Shown one piece after another: positions 1 to 8,836 of a stretch of DNA of 64,000 bases. The stretch is from Streptomyces vinaceus (GTDB lineage: Bacteria > Actinomycetota > Actinomycetes > Streptomycetales > Streptomycetaceae), in contig NZ_CP023692.1 in NCBI RefSeq assembly GCF_008704935.1, forward strand, positions 5,299,001-5,363,000, read 5' to 3'. The stretch's first letter is position 1, and the number at the start of each line of letters is the position of its first letter. The notes beneath the pieces were generated by a model, which saw nothing but the letters and a program-made list of their open reading frames with translations, did not search any database and had not been told where the DNA came from. The position numbers and the translations under genes were made by a program.

Positions 1-675
1 CCGTACGCCTTCCCCGACGCGGGACCCGAACCCGAGGTGCCCACCCTCAGCTGGTGCGGGCGCATCGACCCGATCAAGGACCTCGAAACCCTCATCCGGG
101 CCTACGCGTTCATGCGCGAGGAGCTGCCCGCCCTGCGGCTGCGCCTGTTCGGGCCGGTCCCGGCGGGCTGCGAGGAGTACAAGACCCGCCTGGAGGAGCT
201 CGGCGCCCAACTCGGCGTGGCCGAAGGGATCTCGTACGAGGGCCGTATCGCGGACGTGGCGCAGGCCTACGCGGCGGGCAGCATCGTCATGCTCTCCAGC
301 ATCAGCGAGGGCTTCCCCTTCAGCATCATCGAGGCCATGTCCTGCGGCCGCACCACCGTCTCCACCGACGTCGGCGGGGTGCGCGAGGCCGTCGGCGACA
401 CCGGGCTCGTGGTCCCGCCGCGCGAACCGGAGACCATGGCCCGCGCCGCCCTCGCCCTGCTCCGCGACGACGAACGCCGCGCCGAGCTGGGCCGCCGCTC
501 CCGCAAACGGGTCGTCGAGAAGTTCACCCTCCACCAGTCCGTGGACGGCTTCCGGCACATCTACCGCGAACTCGCCGGCCAGCCCGTACAGCCCGTCCGC
601 GCGGGCGACGACTGGACCCAGCGGCTCGCCGACCCCTGGTACCGCGAACTCGCCGCCGACGGGAGCCTGTGGTGA
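1..675 (+). CDS. pelF: PelF-like GT4 glycosyltransferase, 3' part
   Basis: This is the C-terminal part of a GT-B glycosyltransferase; the frame is open from base 1, so the 5' part lies outside the window. The visible 224 residues hold the nucleotide-sugar-binding Rossmann half. They start with a WCGRIDPIKDLETLI segment and carry the GT4 EX7E signature in SEGFPFSIIEAM, followed by the TDVGGVREAV loop typical of the PelF branch. PelF polymerises UDP-GalNAc/GlcNAc for the Pel polysaccharide in the cytoplasm. The stop overlaps the GTG start of the next gene by 4 bp, so translation is probably coupled. The downstream membrane protein, GH135-like and GH114-like genes support a Pel or galactosaminogalactan role. 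The exact sugar is inferred. A generic GT4 is the alternative. Confidence 0.85.
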   Translation, partial: PYAFPDAGPEPEVPTLSWCGRIDPIKDLETLIRAYAFMREELPALRLRLFGPVPAGCEEYKTRLEELGAQLGVAEGISYEGRIADVAQAYAAGSIVMLSSISEGFPFSIIEAMSCGRTTVSTDVGGVREAVGDTGLVVPPREPETMARAALALLRDDERRAELGRRSRKRVVEKFTLHQSVDGFRHIYRELAGQPVQPVRAGDDWTQRLADPWYRELAADGSLW

Positions 676-2210
676 GCGGATCCCTGTGGCTGCGCGTCCC
701 CGGCGGGGACACCCTCCCCGCCATCCCCCGGCCCCGCCGCACCGGGCCGGGGGACCCCGGCCCGGCCGGCGACCCCATGGACCGACTCGCCGAGCGCCTC
801 GACGGGTTGATCGCGGCGGCCGTCCACCCCGACGAGATCGCCGCCGTCCTCGAATCCGACGGGATGACCGACGAGCACATCCGGCTCACCTACGGCCGCC
901 ACGACTCCTTCGGCCTCGCCGAGGAGCTCTACGCCCGGGTGCCCCGCGCCTTCCCGGAACCGGAGCACGTCCCCGACCCCTGGAAGGTCTCCCTCACCGC
1001 CTGCCTGCTGCGCGGGGTGGTCTTCGCCCTGCCCGGCCTCGCCTACGTCCTGGGCGCCCCCCTGCTGGAGGGCCCCAAGGACCGGCTGGGCCTGCCCGCC
1101 GGGACGCTCACCCTGCTCGCCGGGGCGCTCATCGGCTGGGTGTGGGACCAGACCCTCTCCCACCGCGCCTACACCTGGCTGGGCCTCGGCGACCGGGCCG
1201 CCGCCGGGCGGACCCTGCTCGTCGGGGCCCCCGTCGGGGCCCTGCTCGGCATCGCCGCCGCGCTGACCGTGCCCGGCGGGCCGCCGTTCAGCTACGCCTT
1301 CGCCGCCGGCCAGGCCCTGTACGTCGGAGCCGCCACCGTGCTGCTCGTCCTCGGCCGGGAGCGGGTGCTGCTCGCCGCGCTCGGCCCGATGGCCGCGGGG
1401 TCGGTGCTCGCGCTCTTCACCGAGGTGCCCGTGCCCGTGCGGGTGGGCCTGCTCGTGGTGTCGCTGCTGGCCGCCTGCGGCCTCGCCGTACGGGAACTGC
1501 CGGTGGCCCAGGGCCTGCGGGCCGCCGTGCGCCGGATCCGGGGCTGGGCCGCGCACCGGCCCGGCGAGGGCCCGGTGCGCTGGCGGATGCTGCGGGGCGC
1601 CGAGGAGGAGTACGGTCCGCGCGGACCCCGGATCGGGGACTCCGTGCCGTACGGGATGTTCGGTCTCGGCACCGGCCTGCTGGTGCTGTACGCGGCCCTG
1701 GGGGAGGTGCTCGCCGGGGGGCCCGCCGAGGCGGTCGCCGCCCCCTCGGCGGTGGCGCTCACCCTGAGCATGGGCCCCGCCGAATGGCTGCTCCACCGGT
1801 TCCGCAGCGGCAGCCTGGCCGGGCTGCGGGCGGCCCGCTCGCCGCGGCAGTTCTGGCTGCGGATGCTCGGGACGCTGGGCCGCTGCCTCGCCGCGTACCT
1901 GGCGGTGCTGCTGGCCCTCGGGCTGGCGGGCACCCTGCTCTGGCCGGGAGCCCCCGGCCTGACCGGGATCCGGGCCGCGACCCTGCTGCTGCTCGGCGCC
2001 GTCATGTGGACCGGGCTGCTGCTCCAGTCCTTCGGGGCGGTCCGGCCGGCGGCCGTGGTCTGCGCCTCGGCGGCGCTGGCCCAGAGCGTGGCGCTGCTGC
2101 TCGGGGTGGGGCAGCCGCGGCTGGTCCAGCTGGTGGTGGCGGGCGCGGCCGCGGCCGTGCTGGGCACGCTCGTCTGCCTGTTGCTGGGCCGTGCGACGGC
2201 CCACCGCTGA
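672..2210 (+). CDS. Polytopic membrane protein in Pel-like operon
   Basis: The protein has 512 aa from the GTG that overlaps the preceding stop (GTGA), or 477 aa from the ATG at 777. About 120 soluble N-terminal residues come first, rich in acidic amino acids. About 12 hydrophobic helices follow, for example around VVFALPGLAYVLGA and TLLLLGAVMWTGLLL. I recognise no family motif. In Pel systems the polymerase PelF works with PelG, a 12-TM flippase-like protein. Position and topology make this gene the best PelG analogue in the operon, but sequence similarity to PelG could not be tested. It probably forms the membrane conduit for the polymer made by the upstream glycosyltransferase. A general membrane protein of unknown role remains possible. 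Confidence 0.75.
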   Translation: MSGSLWLRVPGGDTLPAIPRPRRTGPGDPGPAGDPMDRLAERLDGLIAAAVHPDEIAAVLESDGMTDEHIRLTYGRHDSFGLAEELYARVPRAFPEPEHVPDPWKVSLTACLLRGVVFALPGLAYVLGAPLLEGPKDRLGLPAGTLTLLAGALIGWVWDQTLSHRAYTWLGLGDRAAAGRTLLVGAPVGALLGIAAALTVPGGPPFSYAFAAGQALYVGAATVLLVLGRERVLLAALGPMAAGSVLALFTEVPVPVRVGLLVVSLLAACGLAVRELPVAQGLRAAVRRIRGWAAHRPGEGPVRWRMLRGAEEEYGPRGPRIGDSVPYGMFGLGTGLLVLYAALGEVLAGGPAEAVAAPSAVALTLSMGPAEWLLHRFRSGSLAGLRAARSPRQFWLRMLGTLGRCLAAYLAVLLALGLAGTLLWPGAPGLTGIRAATLLLLGAVMWTGLLLQSFGAVRPAAVVCASAALAQSVALLLGVGQPRLVQLVVAGAAAAVLGTLVCLLLGRATAHR

Positions 2211-2259
2211 TCCCGCCCCCTCCCGGTACCACCCGACCCCGTACAAGAAGAAGGTCCTG

Positions 2260-2907
2260 ATGCTGCTGGTGCCCCTCTACGAGCACCCCGCCGACCGGCC
2301 CGAGGACTGGGAGCGGCTCATCCGCTGCGCCGGCCGGCTGCACTCCGTGGTCCTCAACCCCGCCAGCGGGCCGGGCGAGGCCCCCGACCCGCGGTTCGCC
2401 GCCGTCGCGCAGCGGCTGCGCGACGCCGGGGTGCCCGTCCTCGGGTACACCGACACCGACTACGGGCGGCGCCCGCACTCCGCCGTGGTGCAGGACCTGC
2501 TGCGCCACCGCGACTGGTACGGCGCCGACGGGGCCTTCCTCGACCAGGCCTCCGCCGAACCGGACCTGCTCCCGCACTACGGGCGGCTCGGGATCGCCGC
2601 CCGGGCCGCCGGCGCCCGTACCCTCGTCCTCAACCACGGGGTCCACCCGCACCCCGGCTACGCCGAACTCGCCGATCTGCTGGTCACCTTCGAGGGGCCG
2701 TGGGACGCCTACCGGGACGCGGCGGTGCCGGACTGGACGGCCGACCACCCCGCCCAGCGGTTCTGCCACCTCGTGTACGCCGTCCCGCCGGGCGCGCCCG
2801 CCGCCGAGCTCGCCCGGCAGCGGGGGGCCGGGGTGCACTGCGCGGTCCCCGGGACCGGCGCGCACCCGTGGGGGACCCTCCCGTACGCGCTGGAGGCCGC
2901 CGGATGA
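2260..2907 (+). CDS. Spherulation-specific family 4 (GH135-like) protein
   Basis: The 215-aa product has the spherulin-4 fold signature: an opening beta strand MLLVPLYEHP, then a VVLNPASGPG segment, a YTDTDYG motif and an acidic GAFLDQAS motif. Sph3/GH135 enzymes cleave alpha-1,4-GalNAc or galactosaminogalactan chains. No signal peptide is visible, so a cytoplasmic or unconventional location is implied. The ATG at 2260 was chosen because AAGAAGG lies 5 nt upstream. A GTG at 2191 in the same frame would overlap the preceding gene by 20 bp and lacks a ribosome site. The gene ends in an ATGA overlap with the GH114-like gene. The catalytic acid could not be assigned with certainty. Confidence 0.8.
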   Translation: MLLVPLYEHPADRPEDWERLIRCAGRLHSVVLNPASGPGEAPDPRFAAVAQRLRDAGVPVLGYTDTDYGRRPHSAVVQDLLRHRDWYGADGAFLDQASAEPDLLPHYGRLGIAARAAGARTLVLNHGVHPHPGYAELADLLVTFEGPWDAYRDAAVPDWTADHPAQRFCHLVYAVPPGAPAAELARQRGAGVHCAVPGTGAHPWGTLPYALEAAG

Positions 2908-3749
2908 CGACCCGCCCGCCGCGCGGCGCGGTACGCGGATGCCGCGCCCTGTCGCTCGCCCTGCTCCTGCTGCTCGCCGCCTGCACCACCCAGGGGCCGG
3001 ACGAGCCGGACGACTTCTCGCCCGCCCCGGCGCCGGGGGAGCGCTGGCAGCCGAAGCCAGGGGTCAGCTGGCAGTGGCAGCTCAGCGGGAAGCTGGACAC
3101 CTCCGTGAAGGCGGCGGTGTACGACGTCGACGGGTTCGACACCACCAAGGAGCAGGTCGCGGCTCTGGCGGGGGCCGGCCGGCGGACCGTCTGCTACCTG
3201 TCCACCGGAGCCTGGGAGGAGTTCCGCCCCGACGCCGGCGCCTTCCCGAAGGCGCTGCTCGGCGAGGGGAACGGCTGGGAGGGCGAGCGCTGGCTGGACG
3301 TCCGCCGGCTCGCGGAGCTGGAGCCGCTGATGGCGAAGCGCTTCGACATGTGCCGGGAGAAGGGCTTCGACGCGGTGGAGCCGGACAACATGGACGGCTA
3401 CCGCAACACGACCGGCTTCCCGCTCACCGCCGAGGACCAGCTGGCGTACAACCGGCTGATCGCGAAGCTGGCCCACGACCGGGGCATGGCGGTCGGGTTG
3501 AAGAACGACCTCGACCAGATCCCGCAGCTGGTGGGGGACTTCGACTTCGCCGTCAACGAGCAGTGCGCCGAGTACGAGGAGTGCGAGCGGCTCACCCCGT
3601 TCATCGCGGCGGGCAAGGCCGTCTTCCACGTGGAGTACGAGGGCCGGATCGGCCAGTGGTGCGGGCAGTCGCAGGAGCTGCGGCTCAGCTCGCTGCAGAA
3701 GAAGTACGATCTGGGCGCCTGGCGGCAGTACTGCCCGCCCGGGGACTGA
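2904..3749 (+). CDS. GH114-like endo-alpha-1,4-polygalactosaminidase lipoprotein
   Basis: The product is a 281-aa exported lipoprotein. A basic N-terminus is followed by a hydrophobic core and the lipobox LLAAC. The mature TIM-barrel has the GH114 hallmarks: WQWQLSGKLD near its start, then YDVDGFDT, CYLSTGAWEEFRPD, and the acidic pair region DAVEPDNMDGY, which probably holds a catalytic Asp/Glu. GH114 enzymes (PelA hydrolase domain, Ega3) cleave alpha-1,4-linked galactosamine. Coupling to the GH135-like gene by a 4-bp overlap gives two hydrolases of the same polymer class next to a PelF-like transferase. It probably acts outside the membrane on nascent or shed polymer. The gene is convergent with the histidine kinase, only 4 bp away. 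Confidence 0.85.
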   Translation: MTTRPPRGAVRGCRALSLALLLLLAACTTQGPDEPDDFSPAPAPGERWQPKPGVSWQWQLSGKLDTSVKAAVYDVDGFDTTKEQVAALAGAGRRTVCYLSTGAWEEFRPDAGAFPKALLGEGNGWEGERWLDVRRLAELEPLMAKRFDMCREKGFDAVEPDNMDGYRNTTGFPLTAEDQLAYNRLIAKLAHDRGMAVGLKNDLDQIPQLVGDFDFAVNEQCAEYEECERLTPFIAAGKAVFHVEYEGRIGQWCGQSQELRLSSLQKKYDLGAWRQYCPPGD

Positions 3750-3753
3750 GGGA

Positions 3754-4971
3754 TCAGGTGACGGGCAGGACGGCGTGCACCCGGTAGCCGCCGCCGAACC
3801 GCGGCCCGGCGAAGCAGGACCCGCCCAGGGCGGTGGCCCGCTCGCGCATGCCGAGCAGCCCGTGGCCGCCGCCCGCGCCCGCCTCCTCCCCGGCCGCCGC
3901 GGTGCCCCCGTCGTCCAGCACGGTCACCTCCACCGAGGAGCCGACCCGGACCACGCTGACCTCGGCCCGGACCTGGGGCCCGGCGTGCTTGCGCACGTTG
4001 GTCAGCGCCTCCTGGATCACCCGGTACGCCGCCAGGTCCACGGCGGCCGGCAGCGGGTCCCCGGCCCCGGCGCCCAGCTCGACCATCACCTTCACCGGCA
4101 GCCCGGCGTGCCGGAAGGTGTCCACCAGCTCGTCCAGGACACCCAGCCCCGGCGCCGGTTCGGTCGGCGCCTCCGGATCCCCGGACTGCCGCAGCAGCCC
4201 GACCGTGGCCCGCAGCTCGTTCAGCGCCGAGCGGCTCGCGTCCCGTACGTGGGCCAGGGCCTCCTTGGCCTGGTCGGGGCGCTTGTCCATGACGTGCGCG
4301 GCCACCCCCGCCTGCACGTTGACCAGGGCGATGTGGTGGGCCACCACGTCGTGCAGGTCCCGGGCGATCCGCAGCCGCTCCTCGGCGACCCGGCGCCGGG
4401 CCTCCTCCTCGCGGGTCCGCTCGGCCCGCTCCGCCCGCTCCCGTATCGCCCCGATGAACGCCCGCCGGCTGCGCACGGCGTCGCCGGCGGCCGCGGCCAT
4501 CCCGGTCCAGGCGAAGATGCCGATGTTCTCCTGCGCGTACCAGGGCAGCGGGCCGGCCAGCATGGCCACGCCCGTCAGCCCCGTCATCGTGAGCAGGCCC
4601 ACCCGCCAGGTGGTGGGCCGGTCGGTGCGGGAGGCCAGGGTGTACAGGGCGATCACCGTGGACATGGCCACGGGAGCCCGGGGTTCGCCGGTGGTCAGCT
4701 CCAGCAGGCACAGCGCGCCGGTCACGGCGAGTACGGCGCGGGTGTGCCGGCGCCGGAAGACCAGGGCGGCCGCGCCCAGCACCATCAGCAGCAGGGAGAG
4801 CGGCTCGGGGGTGCGGGTCATGAAGGTGGGGCCGTGCGGGCCGTGCGGACCGGCGAAGGAGCCGATGACCATGGAGAGAAGGGCCCCGAGCGCGACGACG
4901 GCATCGGTGGCCAGCGGATGCGACCGCATCCAGTGCCGGGTGGGGGCGAACGGCCCGAGGTCTGTCGTCAC
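3754..4971 (-). CDS. NarL/DesK-type sensor histidine kinase (orphan)
   Basis: The 405-aa membrane kinase starts at a GTG. The N-terminal ~160 residues form about six hydrophobic helices with no recognisable extracellular sensor. A short coiled coil (RERAERAERTREEEARRR) leads to the HisKA_3 dimerisation helix, with the phospho-acceptor His in ARDLHDVVAHH. A HATPase_c domain follows, with the N-box QEALTNVRKHA and a shortened G-box (LDDGG, GHGLLGMRERA). Such kinases phosphorylate a LuxR-type response regulator that is usually encoded next door, but none is adjacent here. The nearest unpaired NarL-type regulator is at 15099-15797. Whether they are partners is unknown. Confidence 0.9.
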   Translation of the reverse strand: MTTDLGPFAPTRHWMRSHPLATDAVVALGALLSMVIGSFAGPHGPHGPTFMTRTPEPLSLLLMVLGAAALVFRRRHTRAVLAVTGALCLLELTTGEPRAPVAMSTVIALYTLASRTDRPTTWRVGLLTMTGLTGVAMLAGPLPWYAQENIGIFAWTGMAAAAGDAVRSRRAFIGAIRERAERAERTREEEARRRVAEERLRIARDLHDVVAHHIALVNVQAGVAAHVMDKRPDQAKEALAHVRDASRSALNELRATVGLLRQSGDPEAPTEPAPGLGVLDELVDTFRHAGLPVKVMVELGAGAGDPLPAAVDLAAYRVIQEALTNVRKHAGPQVRAEVSVVRVGSSVEVTVLDDGGTAAAGEEAGAGGGHGLLGMRERATALGGSCFAGPRFGGGYRVHAVLPVT

Positions 4972-5014
4972 CCCGATACGGTACGGCCTGCCCGCCGCGG
5001 GGCGGCCCGCCCCG

Positions 5015-5749
5015 TCAGGTGCCGGGACGCTGCGGGGGCAGCGGGGCCGCCGGGGGCGGACGCCGGCCGAGGGGGGCGCGGGAGCGCTCCGGGCCCCAGC
5101 GGGCGCGGACCACGCACACCGCCATGACGGCGGCGATGGCCGCGAGGTGTTCCTTGCCCGCCAGGTTGTCCTTGACCAGCACCTCGCCGATCATCACCGC
5201 GATCACGATCGAGCCGGTCAGGTACGCGCGGTACCGCCAGCACACGTAGATCGCGAGGCCGACCACCGCCGCCGAGGGCCCGGTGTCGTTGACGACGCGG
5301 TCGGACACCGGCAGCCCGAAGGGGTGGTCGGCGCCGAGCGAGAGGCCGATCCGCGCGTACGTGGTCCCGGCGAGGGTGGCGACGTAGCCGATGACCAGCG
5401 TGCGCCACCAGCCGATGCAGATCTCGGAGATCCCGAAGACCAGCAGGATCTGGGCGAGCGCCCCCCACACGGGCAGGTCGAGGGCGGGGACGAACAGGGA
5501 CAGCGGGGTGCGCAGCAGGGCCAGCCACAGCGGGTCGACGGCTTTGACCGACCCGAGGTTCTGGACGGGCTGGAACCCCCAGGACGTGTTCTGGACGATC
5601 TGGAAGACCGAGGTCAGGCAGACGGCCCCCAAGGTCATGGGGGCCGCCCGCCATCTGTCGCGGACCAGGGCGTCCTTGACGGTCCAGAACAGGGGCCCCC
5701 ACTCGCGGCGGGCGAACCGCCGCAGGGGGGTGGTCGTCCAAGCCGTCAA
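5015..5749 (-). CDS. Rhomboid-like integral membrane protein
   Basis: The 244-aa protein has about six hydrophobic segments and resembles the actinobacterial rhomboid-like family often found beside MprF-like genes. The core contains GISEICIGWWRTL, a GTTYARIG turn and an NDTGPSAAVVG segment. The Ser in GPSAA sits where rhomboids have GxSG, but I see no clear HxxxN element, so proteolytic activity is doubtful. No ATG or GTG fits the beginning. The only start at the expected place is a TTG at 5749 whose last bases overlap the stop of the upstream gene (TTGA), implying strict translational coupling. The C-terminus is basic and proline-rich. Its function is probably linked to the lipid-modifying enzyme encoded upstream. 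Confidence 0.75.
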   Translation of the reverse strand: MTAWTTTPLRRFARREWGPLFWTVKDALVRDRWRAAPMTLGAVCLTSVFQIVQNTSWGFQPVQNLGSVKAVDPLWLALLRTPLSLFVPALDLPVWGALAQILLVFGISEICIGWWRTLVIGYVATLAGTTYARIGLSLGADHPFGLPVSDRVVNDTGPSAAVVGLAIYVCWRYRAYLTGSIVIAVMIGEVLVKDNLAGKEHLAAIAAVMAVCVVRARWGPERSRAPLGRRPPPAAPLPPQRPGT

Positions 5750-7647
5750 CGATTGGTCTCCAGATGTTTGCGGTTCAGCCACTTCGGCAGCCCGGGAGCC
5801 TCCAGGAAGCCCTCGGCCCGGCCCGCCGCGATACCGATCCGCAGCAGGTCGGAGCTCTTCTCGAAGAGCATGAACCGCGGCTCCCAGATCGGCCGGTATT
5901 TGGCGTTGGCCCGGTAGAGGGACTCGATCTGCCACCAGCGGGAGAAGAAGCTCAGCAGCGAGCGCCACATGCGCAGCACCGGACCCGCGCCGAGCTTGGA
6001 CCCCCGCTCGAAGACGGAACGGAACATCGCGAAGTTGAGCGAGACCTGTGTGACGCCGATCTCCTTGGAGCGTTCGAGGAGTTCGATGACCATGAACTCC
6101 ATCAGCCCGTTCTCGGAATCGCGGTCGCGGCGCATCAGGTCCAGCGACAGGCCCTTGGGGCCCCACGGCACGAAGGACAGCACGGCGCGCAGATCGCCGT
6201 TGCCGTCGGTGCACTCCAGCATGACGCACTGGCCGTCGCCGGGGTCGCCCAGTCGGCCCAGCGCCATCGAGAAGCCGCGCTCGGTGGCGCCGTCGCGCCA
6301 GTCGTCGGCGCGGGCGAGGAGCACGTCCATCTCGTCCGCCGGGATGTCGGCGTGGCGACGGATGCGCACCGTGTACCCGGCGCGCTTGACGCGGTTGTAG
6401 GCCTGCCGGACGGTCCGCATGGCGCGGCCCTCCAGCGTGAACTCGTCGGTCTCGACGATGGCCTCGTCGCCCAGCTCCAGCGCGTCCAGCCCGTGGCGCG
6501 CGTAGATCTGCCCGGCTTCCTCGCTCGCGCCCATCACGGCCGGCACCCAGCCGTGCTCGCGGGCCTCGGCCAGCCAGGGCTCGATGGCGCCGGGCCAGGC
6601 CTCGGGGTCGCCGATCGGGTCGCCGGAGGCCAGTGAGACGCCGCCGACGACGCGGTACGTGACGGCCGCCTTGCCGGTGGGGGACCAGATGACGGACTTC
6701 TCGCGGCGCAGCGCGAAGTAGCCCAGCGAGTCGCGGTCGCCCTGCTTGGCGAGCAGCGCGCGCAGCTGCTCCTCGTCCTGCGGGGTGAGGGGGTCGACGG
6801 CGCGGCGCGAGCGGAAGGCGGCGAGCAGTACGGCGATCAGGAGCAGCGTGGACATGACGTTGATCACGATGTCCACCCAGCCCGGCGTGGTGATCGAGGC
6901 GTAGTCGCGGGCGTTGGGCTCCAGGGTGATCAGCCGCATCACGCCGTACCGCCAGCGGGCCAGGAAGGTGGCCTCGGCGGCGTCCGGGTCGGTGTTGGCG
7001 GCGCCGACGATCAGCGCGGCGAGCAGCGAGGTGCACAGCAGGCCGACGGCGCCGACGGCGGTGGCCAGCTTGGGGTTGGAGCGGTCGCCCTTGGCGTAGA
7101 ACTCGCGGCGGCCGAGCACCAGGGCGCCGACGAAGGCCGCGGTCAGGGCGAGGGAGACCCAGTTCTGGGTGTGGTCGCGGAACTCCGGGTAGCAGAGGTT
7201 GAAGTCACCGCTGGTGCACGGGGCGAAGGCCGCCGTGGCGAAGGCCAGCAGCAGCATGCCGCCCAGCACCAGGTTCAGGATCCAGGCGGCCCGCTTGCGG
7301 CGGCCCATGGTGACCGCGAGCAGCAGCGAGAACAGGCCGGAGGCGAAGCCCGCCGTGAGCAGGTACGGGGTGTAGAAATCGGCGGTGTTGTGCCGGCGCA
7401 GGTCCTGCCCGAGCGAAAGCCACACCGCGCTGAGGAAGTTGACGAAGGTGACGGCGCGCAGGTACCAGACCGCGAACGCGGCGCTGCGCCGTGAGCGGGC
7501 GGATCCCCGGCCGGTCTCCCGGCCGCCCCCTTCGTCCCTCTTCTCGTCTTTCCTGCTGTTGTTCGTGCCGTTGCCGGATCCTTGCGCTGCCTTGGCAGCC
7601 TGTGCGGTCCGGTCGATGTCTGCGCTGGTCAAGCGGGCCTCTCCCAT
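5746..7647 (-). CDS. MprF-like phosphatidylglycerol aminoacyltransferase domain protein
   Basis: The product has 633 aa. After a polar, Lys/Arg-rich N-terminal 60 residues, six hydrophobic helices span roughly residues 60-270. A cytosolic C-terminal GNAT-like DUF2156 domain follows, with motifs such as SPTGKAAVTYRVVGG, GDPIGDPEAWP and LMRRDRDSENGLMEFM. This domain in MprF/LysX-type enzymes transfers Lys or Ala from aminoacyl-tRNA to phosphatidylglycerol on the inner leaflet. The ATG at 7647 lacks a ribosome site. A TTG five codons further in has GGAGAGG upstream and may be the true start. The next gene overlaps its stop. The aminoacyl donor cannot be read from sequence. Confidence 0.85.
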   Translation of the reverse strand: MGEARLTSADIDRTAQAAKAAQGSGNGTNNSRKDEKRDEGGGRETGRGSARSRRSAAFAVWYLRAVTFVNFLSAVWLSLGQDLRRHNTADFYTPYLLTAGFASGLFSLLLAVTMGRRKRAAWILNLVLGGMLLLAFATAAFAPCTSGDFNLCYPEFRDHTQNWVSLALTAAFVGALVLGRREFYAKGDRSNPKLATAVGAVGLLCTSLLAALIVGAANTDPDAAEATFLARWRYGVMRLITLEPNARDYASITTPGWVDIVINVMSTLLLIAVLLAAFRSRRAVDPLTPQDEEQLRALLAKQGDRDSLGYFALRREKSVIWSPTGKAAVTYRVVGGVSLASGDPIGDPEAWPGAIEPWLAEAREHGWVPAVMGASEEAGQIYARHGLDALELGDEAIVETDEFTLEGRAMRTVRQAYNRVKRAGYTVRIRRHADIPADEMDVLLARADDWRDGATERGFSMALGRLGDPGDGQCVMLECTDGNGDLRAVLSFVPWGPKGLSLDLMRRDRDSENGLMEFMVIELLERSKEIGVTQVSLNFAMFRSVFERGSKLGAGPVLRMWRSLLSFFSRWWQIESLYRANAKYRPIWEPRFMLFEKSSDLLRIGIAAGRAEGFLEAPGLPKWLNRKHLETNR

Positions 7648-7683
7648 GAAACGCGATCATATGGGGCGCCGCCGACCGGCCGC

Positions 7684-8766
7684 TCAGTCCTTCGGCTCCT
7701 GCGGCTCTCGCGGCTCCCGCGCCGCCTGCTCCGGGAGCTCCGCCGCGAGCGCGGCGGCCGCCTGGACCAGGGGGAGGGCCAGCAGTGCCCCGGTTCCCTC
7801 TCCCACTGTGACGCCGTGGTCGAGCACGGGGTTGAGTGCCATCCGGTCCAGGGCCTTCGTCTGGCCCGGCTCGCCGCTGGCCTGCCCGGCCAGCCACCAG
7901 TCGGGCGCGCGGAACGCCGCGCGCTGGGCCACCAGCCCGCACGCTGCGGAAACGACCCCGTCGAGGACGACCGGCGTACGGCGCACCGCGCACTGGAGCA
8001 GGAAGCCGGTGATCGCGGCCACGTCCGCGCCGCCGACCGCGGCGAGCAGGGCGACCTGGTCGCCGAGGACGGGGCGGGCCCGGCGCAGCGCGTCGCGGAC
8101 CGCCGCGCACTTGCGCATCCAGGTCAGGTCGTCGATGGGCCGCCCGCCGCGCCCGGTGACCACGGAGGCATCGGTTCCGCACAGGGCCGCGACGAGCGTC
8201 GCCGCGACCGTCGTTCCACCGACGCTCAAGTCCCCGAGGACCACGAGGTCCGTACCGGAGTCGGCCTCCTCGTCGGCGATCCGCATCCCGAGCCGCAGGG
8301 CCGCGTCGGCCTCCTCGCGGGTGAGCGCGTCCTCGACGTCGATGCGCCCGCTGCCGCGGCGCACCCGGTGGCGGACCACGTCCTCGGGCAGCAGGCCGGG
8401 CTCGCAGTCCAGACCGGCGTCCACGATCCGTACGCCGGCGCCCAGGCGGTCGGCCAGGATCGAGACCGGGCTGTTGCCGTCGAGCACCGAGCGCACCAGC
8501 TCGTGCGCGCCGCCGGCGGGCCGTGCGGATACCCCCGCGGCGGCGATCCCGTGGTCGGCGGCGAACAGCACGACGCGGGGCCGCTCGATCGGGCGGACGG
8601 GAACCCGCCCCTGCGCGGCGGCCAGCCATTCGGCGAGCTCGTCGAGCCGCCCCAGCGCCCCGGCCGGCACGGCCAGCCGCTCACGGCGTTCCTCGGCGTC
8701 ACGCCGGACGCCCCCGTCGGGGCGCTCGATCAGATCGGAGAAGTCGTCGAGATTCAGCGTGGTCAT
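7684..8766 (-). CDS. cobT: Nicotinate-nucleotide-dimethylbenzimidazole phosphoribosyltransferase
   Basis: The 360-aa protein is of normal CobT length. It converts nicotinate mononucleotide plus 5,6-dimethylbenzimidazole to alpha-ribazole-5'-phosphate, the lower-ligand branch of cobalamin assembly in the cytoplasm. Recognisable elements are FAADHGIAAAGVSARP in the first quarter, the DLSVGGTTVAATLVAALCG segment, and the C-terminal GEGTGALLALPLVQAA motif, which carries the catalytic Glu. It lies 70 bp downstream of the cobU fusion on the same strand and probably shares its transcript. Together with cobS at 14224 it supplies the nucleotide-loop pathway. No cobalamin riboswitch was recognised upstream. 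Confidence 0.95.
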   Translation of the reverse strand: MTTLNLDDFSDLIERPDGGVRRDAEERRERLAVPAGALGRLDELAEWLAAAQGRVPVRPIERPRVVLFAADHGIAAAGVSARPAGGAHELVRSVLDGNSPVSILADRLGAGVRIVDAGLDCEPGLLPEDVVRHRVRRGSGRIDVEDALTREEADAALRLGMRIADEEADSGTDLVVLGDLSVGGTTVAATLVAALCGTDASVVTGRGGRPIDDLTWMRKCAAVRDALRRARPVLGDQVALLAAVGGADVAAITGFLLQCAVRRTPVVLDGVVSAACGLVAQRAAFRAPDWWLAGQASGEPGQTKALDRMALNPVLDHGVTVGEGTGALLALPLVQAAAALAAELPEQAAREPREPQEPKD

Positions 8767-8836
8767 CTGCCAGAGCGTACAGCGGGTAAGGCCCTCCCCA
8801 AGCCCCGTCCCGCGAGTCGCCGGAGGGGGCGCGCGG

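Noticed and set aside
672..2210. Firm naming of the 12-TM protein as PelG
   Set aside because: Topology and operon fit, but no PelG-specific motif could be recognised by eye. A profile search would be needed.
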